This document shows, piece after piece, positions 37,412 to 42,312 of a stretch of 42,312 nt of DNA. The position numbers and the translations under genes were made by a program. The notes beneath the pieces are model-generated. The model worked only from the letters and a program-made list of their open reading frames with translations, did not search any database and was not told the DNA's origin. Position 1 is the stretch's first letter. Every line of letters begins with the position of its first letter. Origin of the DNA: Bartonella gabonensis (GTDB lineage Bacteria; Pseudomonadota; Alphaproteobacteria; Rhizobiales; Rhizobiaceae); NCBI RefSeq assembly GCF_903679515.1, contig NZ_CAHOYM010000012.1:5618-47929 (forward strand). Direction: 5' to 3'.

Positions 37412-38593
37412 TTACTTTGTTGCCTTAAAAGATCCTTGTTGCACAGACAACAGTAATTGCTGCAGCAACTTTTGAACAGCAATATGTCTTTCAAGCTGCT
37501 GAACAAAATCCATCGAAATATCTTTTGCGCTTTGAGGTAATGATTGCCATTCGCTCAAAGCCTTTTCATAATCACCGGCTTGAATGGCAACTTCCATACG
37601 CGCCGCAATAGCTCCCAACGTCATCCCTTCAACATTTCCAATTGGTCGCGAAACAATAAGCCCTTTTATCCACGCTAAAATTCGGTCAAAAAAACCAGCA
37701 TCAGATGCAACAATATTTTGCGTACCAACAATTGCATCGGCAACACGCGCAAAATCAATTGACAGTTGTGCTGAACTTGGAAGACCTACAGCAGCTGTCT
37801 TTTGCAACACATCAAGTCCATCAGTCGAGGGCGATAATTGCTGTAAAAGCTTTAATTCATTGCTATAAGATCCACCCCGCTCTACAGCATTTTTTAACGA
37901 ACTGATCGCTGTAAAAAGTGCCGTATTTATTTCCTTCTTCTCATTATTTTTAACAGCAATTTCTTGCCGTAGTGCTTCAAACTGTTTTTTTAACGAAGCA
38001 AGATCATTTGCATTGTTCTGCCCGAAAGACAAAGCCGTTTTTATCCCTTTTGACTCTCCAACACAAGTTTGTACAGCCTCTTCAAGAGATTTTACTTTTT
38101 CCTCTAAAATCGCAAAAGCTTTTCTGTTTTCCTTTTGCAAGAGTTCATCGTTTTTCATAGTTTGAAACTGTTGTGATGAAAAAGAAGAAAGTGCTGTTTT
38201 TAAAGCATCAATCTCTTGAAGCATCCGCTCCAATTGTTCTCTTGTTTCTTCACCATAGCTTTTTGCAGCTTCAGCAATCTGTAAGACTTTTTTCCGATCA
38301 GCGGAATTTTCCACAGAAAGAGAAGAAAACAAACCCGCCCATTGAAGGGCCATAAAAATTCCCAAAGCAATGAGTCCCCCTAACATCGCTGAAAGGAGCA
38401 ACAAAAGCCAACCTGTACGAGAAGTACTTTTATCCAGACCTTGTATATTCTGTTTTTCTCGTTCATGAGATTCTACAGAGTTCTGTATTTTTTCCTCTGA
38501 ATCATGCGAAACAGCTTCATGTTCAATGACTGGCTTTGTACGACGCGTACCAGCATAATGTGATTTAACTTTTGGTTTTGAAGAATCGACCAT
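37412..38593 (-). CDS. Mitofilin-like membrane protein
   Basis: A 393-residue protein with a basic/polar cytoplasmic N-terminus, one membrane helix (about residues 63-85, WLLLLLSAMLGGLIALGIFM), a long coiled coil (about 100-220, with regular LEEKVKSLEEAVQ-type heptads) and a C-terminal globular part (about 270-393). This is the layout of alphaproteobacterial mitofilin (COG4223), related to Mic60, which shapes inner-membrane folds and in bacteria contacts outer-membrane proteins. I chose the ATG at 38593; an in-frame GTG at 38602 is possible. Co-transcribed with hemY. The retention of this pair after loss of hemC and hemD suggests they form the functional unit. Confidence 0.87.
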   Translation of the reverse strand: MVDSSKPKVKSHYAGTRRTKPVIEHEAVSHDSEEKIQNSVESHEREKQNIQGLDKSTSRTGWLLLLLSAMLGGLIALGIFMALQWAGLFSSLSVENSADRKKVLQIAEAAKSYGEETREQLERMLQEIDALKTALSSFSSQQFQTMKNDELLQKENRKAFAILEEKVKSLEEAVQTCVGESKGIKTALSFGQNNANDLASLKKQFEALRQEIAVKNNEKKEINTALFTAISSLKNAVERGGSYSNELKLLQQLSPSTDGLDVLQKTAAVGLPSSAQLSIDFARVADAIVGTQNIVASDAGFFDRILAWIKGLIVSRPIGNVEGMTLGAIAARMEVAIQAGDYEKALSEWQSLPQSAKDISMDFVQQLERHIAVQKLLQQLLLSVQQGSFKATK

Positions 38594-38975
38594 CTTTGTC
38601 ACTTTTTGTGCACACTTTTTTTAATGATAAAATAATAAAATGAAAAAAGTTTTAAAAACGAGCTTTTCTCAAATATCTTCGTTTGCTTTACACATTTTTC
38701 ATAAAGAATATAACTTTATAGAAATTTTCTAAATCGCATTTTTCTCAAGAATATTTACAATGATAAACTTTAATAGACAAGTTTTAAAAACACATCTGCA
38801 TTTTATACTCAAAAATACAGCTTCATTTTTTTATATACAACGCCATAAAATTCAAAGAAAAGACCCAAATTCATTCTCTCATAGAACAATCAATTCTTAA
38901 GAGAAATACTTTGCATCTTTTTCTGTTCATGGTACGCACGCAGGAAAGAAGCTTCAAAATAAGGTTTTGTTTAAA
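38594..38975. other. AT-rich divergent spacer, likely site of hemC/hemD loss
   Basis: About 380 bases of very AT-rich sequence between the divergent mitofilin-like gene and tsaD. In other Rhizobiales, hemC and hemD are encoded between them. I see no recognisable remnant of either gene. It must contain the promoters for both flanking units. Confidence 0.5.
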
Positions 38976-40070
38976 ATGCGTCTGTTGGGAATAGAAACAA
39001 GTTGTGATGAAACGGCAGCGGCTGTTATTGAATACAACAATGAATCAAACAGCCGAATTCTTTCCAATATTGTTTGGAGTCAAATTGATCATCATGCACC
39101 TTACGGCGGTGTTGTTCCTGAAATTGCCGCTCGTGCCCATGTTGAAATTCTTGATCATTTAATTCTGCAAGCTCTCACAGAAGCAAACACAAAATTAAAA
39201 GATATTGATGGCATTGCAGCCACAAGTGGACCTGGTTTGATAGGGGGGCTCTTGGTAGGCGTTATGAGCGCAAAAGCACTGGCTCTTGCCACTGGAAAAC
39301 CATTTATTGCCGTAAATCACTTAGAGGGACATGCTTTAACAGCTGTATTAACGCACAATGTCAAATTTCCTTATTTATTACTTTTAGTTTCAGGGGGCCA
39401 TACACAAACAATCCTTGTTCATGGAGTAGGCAACTATCAGCGTTTAGGAACCACCATTGATGATGCATTAGGAGAAGCCTTTGATAAAACTGCAAAACTT
39501 CTAGGTCTTCCTTATCCTGGTGGACCTGTGCTTGAAAAAGCAGCTTTATTAGGGAATAAAAATCGCTTCCCTCTTCCACGACCTTTAAAAGGTGAAAAAC
39601 GGTTAGATTTTTCTTTTTCAGGACTCAAAACGGCTGTTCGACAAGCAGCAACAGCCATAGCCCCTCTTACAGAAAATGATATTGCTGACATTGCAGCAAG
39701 TTTTCAAGCCGCCGTGACCGATACGGTGCGTGATCGCGTTCATTTGGCTCTACAACACTTTACCCACCAATATCCTCTCTCTAATGATCAAGAAAAACAT
39801 TCTCCTGCTTTAGTTGTTGCGGGCGGCGTTGCCGCAAACCAAGCACTTCGCTCTACATTGCAAGAACTTGCCCATCAACATGGTTTTGAATTTATAGCGC
39901 CTCCTCTTTCCTTGTGTACGGATAATGCAGCCATGATTGCTTTTGCCGGCGCACAAAAGCTCGCGCGTGGAGAAACAAGCTCTCTTGATCTTGCCCCTCA
40001 TTCACGCTGGCCATTAGATGAAAAAGCCACCCCCTTGATTGGGACGGGACGCCGTGGAACAAAAGCATAA
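38976..40070 (+). CDS. tsaD: tRNA N6-threonylcarbamoyladenosine transferase TsaD
   Basis: TsaD with TsaB and TsaE transfers threonylcarbamoyl to A37 of ANN-decoding tRNAs. The 364-residue protein opens [17 protein letters not shown], and shows the metal-binding [47 protein letters not shown] and the CTDNAAMIA motif. I chose the ATG at 38976; a TTG at 38967 is in frame but is not needed. AAGG is 11 bases away. It is divergent from the mitofilin-hemY pair, as in other Rhizobiales where hemC lies on the other side. Confidence 0.96.
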   Translation: MRLLGIETSCDETAAAVIEYNNESNSRILSNIVWSQIDHHAPYGGVVPEIAARAHVEILDHLILQALTEANTKLKDIDGIAATSGPGLIGGLLVGVMSAKALALATGKPFIAVNHLEGHALTAVLTHNVKFPYLLLLVSGGHTQTILVHGVGNYQRLGTTIDDALGEAFDKTAKLLGLPYPGGPVLEKAALLGNKNRFPLPRPLKGEKRLDFSFSGLKTAVRQAATAIAPLTENDIADIAASFQAAVTDTVRDRVHLALQHFTHQYPLSNDQEKHSPALVVAGGVAANQALRSTLQELAHQHGFEFIAPPLSLCTDNAAMIAFAGAQKLARGETSSLDLAPHSRWPLDEKATPLIGTGRRGTKA

Positions 40071-40551
40071 GCAAATCACTTTCCCTCACCTTTTAAAGAA
40101 CGAAGATTTTTATTCAATCCGGTCTGTACACAATCCAGATGGTTATTGAATCGATTTCCCACCTGCAAACGATTCTATCTTCTTCTCATTTCAGACAATT
40201 CACTTAACCCAAAGCTTGATACGCAAACTTAAATATTCACCACATATTATGAAAATAATTCATATTTTAAAAAAACTGCCTTATATCACTATATTTCAAA
40301 TGACTGAGAAACTTTATGTCTATTTTTCAATGCACTGATATATTTTTCTGCTAAAAGATAAGCAAAAATCAAAGTATTTTTATACTTTGATTATCAATGG
40401 GCATATTCTTATATTCCAAATTATTTTTGAAACAAAAACTAGATCTGCCCGTTCTTTACTCCATTTTAAAAATCATCATTGATGATGTTATCAAGATGCT
40501 TATAAAAAATGGATATGATGAATGCTAACAGTTTATGAAAAAGGTGAACGC
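40071..40551. repeat. Spacer after tsaD with a partial family 2 repeat
   Basis: About 480 bases without a gene. CACCTTTTAAAGAACGAAGA followed by TTTTTATTCAATCCGGTCTG (40087-40126) matches the start of copy A at 19306. In related genomes gpsA follows tsaD, so this may be a deletion scar, but no gpsA remnant is readable. Confidence 0.4.
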
Positions 40552-40980
40552 ATGGCTTATTGGCTTTTTAAATCTGAACCTCACAAATGGTCATGGGAGA
40601 TGCAAAAGAAAAAAGGAGCAGATGGCGAACAATGGGATGGCGTCCGTAATTATCAAGCCCGTAATAATATGCGCGCCATGAAATATGGCGATAAAGGTTT
40701 TTTTTATCACTCAAATAAAGGTTTAGAAATTGTAGGCATTGTAGAAATATGTGCTGAAGCACACCCTGATTCTACCACTTCTGATCCACGCTGGGAATGT
40801 GTGGATATCCGTGCACTTTGTGACATGCCAACACCTGTTTCATTAAAACAAATTAAAGCCAATCCCAAACTAGCAAAGATGGCGCTAGTCAATGCCAGCC
40901 GCTTATCAATACAACCCGTGACAGAAGATGAATGGAAAGAAGTATGTTTGATGGGCAACCTTAAAAAGGAAATGCTTTGA
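40552..40980 (+). CDS. EVE domain-containing protein
   Basis: A 142-residue single-domain protein of the EVE/PUA-like fold. It shows MAYWLFKSEPHKWSW, then GEQWDGVRNYQARNNMRAMKYGD and FFYHSNKGLEIVGIVEI, matching the family throughout. EVE domains bind modified bases in DNA or RNA; the natural ligand here is not known. I chose the ATG at 40552, preceded by AAGGTG 5-7 bases upstream, over an in-frame ATG at 40522. Its place downstream of tsaD agrees with recalled Rhizobiales order, with one or more genes missing between. Confidence 0.93.
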   Translation: MAYWLFKSEPHKWSWEMQKKKGADGEQWDGVRNYQARNNMRAMKYGDKGFFYHSNKGLEIVGIVEICAEAHPDSTTSDPRWECVDIRALCDMPTPVSLKQIKANPKLAKMALVNASRLSIQPVTEDEWKEVCLMGNLKKEML

Positions 40981-41619
40981 TCTTAAAATAATAATTTTTA
41001 TTCATCGACTCATATGAAAATTCTTCATAGCGCAAAAGAACAAGCACAACACATTCCTTATGGGTTCTCAATGCTAAACTCTTCCTTGTTATTTTTTATT
41101 CTGCCCCCTTTCTCAATACAATCTTCCAAAATTTCCTAAACATTCTCTTCATAATGCATCTTTTCAGCATAGCTCAAGGAAAGGCTTACTCAACAATTAT
41201 CATGGACAACATCACGAGCACGACACCGCTCCCTTCGCATACAAATACAATGAAAAAACTAAACGTGAATAAAAAACATGCTTTTTATGAAGAATCTCAA
41301 ATACCAAAGGTAAGCAACATTGGAAGGAAGCTCAAGTATATTATGGTACCGGTTTGTTGCTCTATGGGCGTAAAGATGGTATGCAAAATAGAAAAAACAC
41401 AGCCCAAAGTATAAAACAACGCTTCCAATCAATGTATAAATATTCTACGCACGAAAGATACATCTTCTTTTTGGCAAGCAACCATAGAAATCATAAAAGT
41501 TCAGTTTTAAAAGACTTTCTTTTTTAAATTTCCTCTTTTAATTTTTCTTGCATGAAAGCTCATTTTTCATGAAACTGCGCTTTACCAATAAGTGCATCAG
41601 CATGCCTATAAGGAAAAAC
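40981..41619. other. Spacer with possible gene remnants before the response regulator
   Basis: About 640 bases. An 86-codon frame (41154-41414) and a 41-codon frame (41014-41139, starting MKILHSAKEQAQ) are present but lack ribosome-binding sites. Near 41320-41440 another frame reads QHWKEAQVYYGTGLLLYGRK, which looks protein-like, but it is interrupted upstream by a stop. I read this as a decayed gene of unknown identity. Confidence 0.3.
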
Positions 41620-42300
41620 ATGAACAACTATACTCTTTTAATCATTGAAGATGATGTTCTACGCCCCATTTTGGTAGAACAATTGCAAATGCATCAAGAG
41701 TTTGAAATTTTCCAAGCAAAAACATCTGAAGAGGGAATAAAAATAATCCAAGAAAAAAATATTGATCTCGCTATTTTGGGACTTGAATTTCCTAGTCTTG
41801 ATGGTCGCAAAATCGTTAAACAATTACGCACCAAAGGATTTCGCGCACCTATTATTATGATAACAAATAATGATACAGACTGCGATACCATTTTAGATCT
41901 TGAAACAGGCGCCAATGATTATGTGACAAAGCCCTTTCGCTTTGCGGTGTTATTAGCGCGAATTCGAGCACAGTTGCGCCAATATGAACAAAATGAAGAC
42001 GCAACCTTTCATATTGGCCCCTATACTTTTAAACTAAGACAAAAGCTCCTTCTTGATCAATACAACAATAAAATCTATCTCACAGAAAAAGAAGCAGCGA
42101 TTCTCAAATGCCTCTATTATGCTAACGATAAAATTGTCAGCCGTAAAACATTGTTAGAACAAGTTTGGGGGTATAATGAAAACATTATCACCCATACTTT
42201 AGAAACTCATATTTATCGTTTACGACAAAAAATCGAAAATGATCCTTCCAATGCACAAATTCTCATGACAGAACAAAATGGTTATCGTTTAAACCTCTAA
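41620..42300 (+). CDS. OmpR-family response regulator lacking the phospho-acceptor Asp
   Basis: A 226-residue regulator with an N-terminal receiver domain (about 4-118) and a C-terminal winged-helix DNA-binding domain (about 130-225, with [21 protein letters not shown] and [16 protein letters not shown]). The acidic pair (Asp11-Asp12), the Thr of MITN and the Lys of VTKPFRF are kept, but the acceptor position in [13 protein letters not shown] is Gly54 (codon 41779-41781) where relatives have Asp. Phosphorylation at the usual site is therefore impossible, so activity may be constitutive or controlled another way. AAGGA 5 bases upstream supports the ATG at 41620; ATGs further upstream are in frame. 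The sequence resembles CenR-type regulators of alphaproteobacteria, by recall only. No histidine kinase is adjacent before the window ends. Confidence 0.9.
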   Translation: MNNYTLLIIEDDVLRPILVEQLQMHQEFEIFQAKTSEEGIKIIQEKNIDLAILGLEFPSLDGRKIVKQLRTKGFRAPIIMITNNDTDCDTILDLETGANDYVTKPFRFAVLLARIRAQLRQYEQNEDATFHIGPYTFKLRQKLLLDQYNNKIYLTEKEAAILKCLYYANDKIVSRKTLLEQVWGYNENIITHTLETHIYRLRQKIENDPSNAQILMTEQNGYRLNL

Positions 42301-42312
42301 TTTGATATGAAC

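Noticed and set aside
41154-41414. An 86-codon open frame before the response regulator
   Set aside because: No ribosome-binding site and no recognisable domain; a different frame over the same bases looks more protein-like, so this one is probably chance.
1-42312. tRNA genes, CRISPR arrays, insertion sequences, or a prophage
   Set aside because: I looked in all spacers for T-loop sequences, evenly spaced direct repeats and transposase or phage-like genes and saw none; xerC is a housekeeping recombinase without att sites or cargo around it.

Overview
The window is a gene-dense, AT-rich piece of an alphaproteobacterial (Rhizobiales) chromosome. The best fit is the genus Bartonella. The supporting signs are low GC, long decayed spacers, Rhizobiales-type gene neighbourhoods, orphan cobS/cobT, and a hemY-type locus beside tsaD from which hemC and hemD are missing, which fits the known haem auxotrophy of Bartonella. 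The genus call rests on gene content and recalled synteny, not on a search. I see no tRNA, rRNA, CRISPR array, insertion sequence or intact prophage.

Layout. 1-4.2 kb: succinate dehydrogenase operon sdhC-sdhD-sdhA-sdhB on the minus strand. 4.3-6.5 kb: rplS, trmD and rimM, also minus. 6.7-12.6 kb: sapC-like gene, xerC, bolA (minus), a J-domain gene, cobS and cobT. 13.4-15.6 kb: queuosine-precursor transporter and rpmB (minus), and SURF1 (plus). 16.6-18.7 kb: purH and a 50-residue DUF1127 gene. 19.5-23.8 kb: heparinase II/III-family gene, rsmB and htpX (minus). 23.9-26.6 kb: a DUF1674/SDHAF4-like gene, then rpsP, chorismate mutase and ffh (minus). 26.8-32.5 kb: beta-carbonic anhydrase (minus) and the giant NAD-glutamate dehydrogenase (plus). 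33.5-38.6 kb: a DUF2125 gene with a broken N-terminus, a glutamine amidotransferase, a HemY-N protein and a mitofilin-like protein (minus). 39-42.3 kb: tsaD, an EVE-domain gene and an OmpR-type response regulator (plus).

How the genes work together. Most are housekeeping: respiration (Sdh, SURF1, SDHAF4-like), ribosome and tRNA maturation (L19, TrmD, RimM, L28, S16, RsmB, TsaD, queuosine salvage), protein targeting and quality control (Ffh, HtpX), purine synthesis (PurH) and glutamate catabolism (GDH). The usual ffh-rpsP-rimM-trmD-rplS translation cluster is split in two by about 17.7 kb.

I did not find a convincing new multi-gene system. The unusual signals are mostly marks of genome decay. 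Two genes (sdhB, purH) are followed by degenerate tandem copies of their own 3' ends, each with a period of about 190-205 bp. At least two families of degenerate dispersed intergenic repeats occur, one with a conserved ATGTAAA-NN-TTTACAT palindrome. Two genes (rplS, DUF2125) look frameshifted at homopolymer runs. The most functionally suggestive oddity is the response regulator at 41620-42300, whose phospho-acceptor aspartate is replaced by glycine while the rest of its receiver site is kept.
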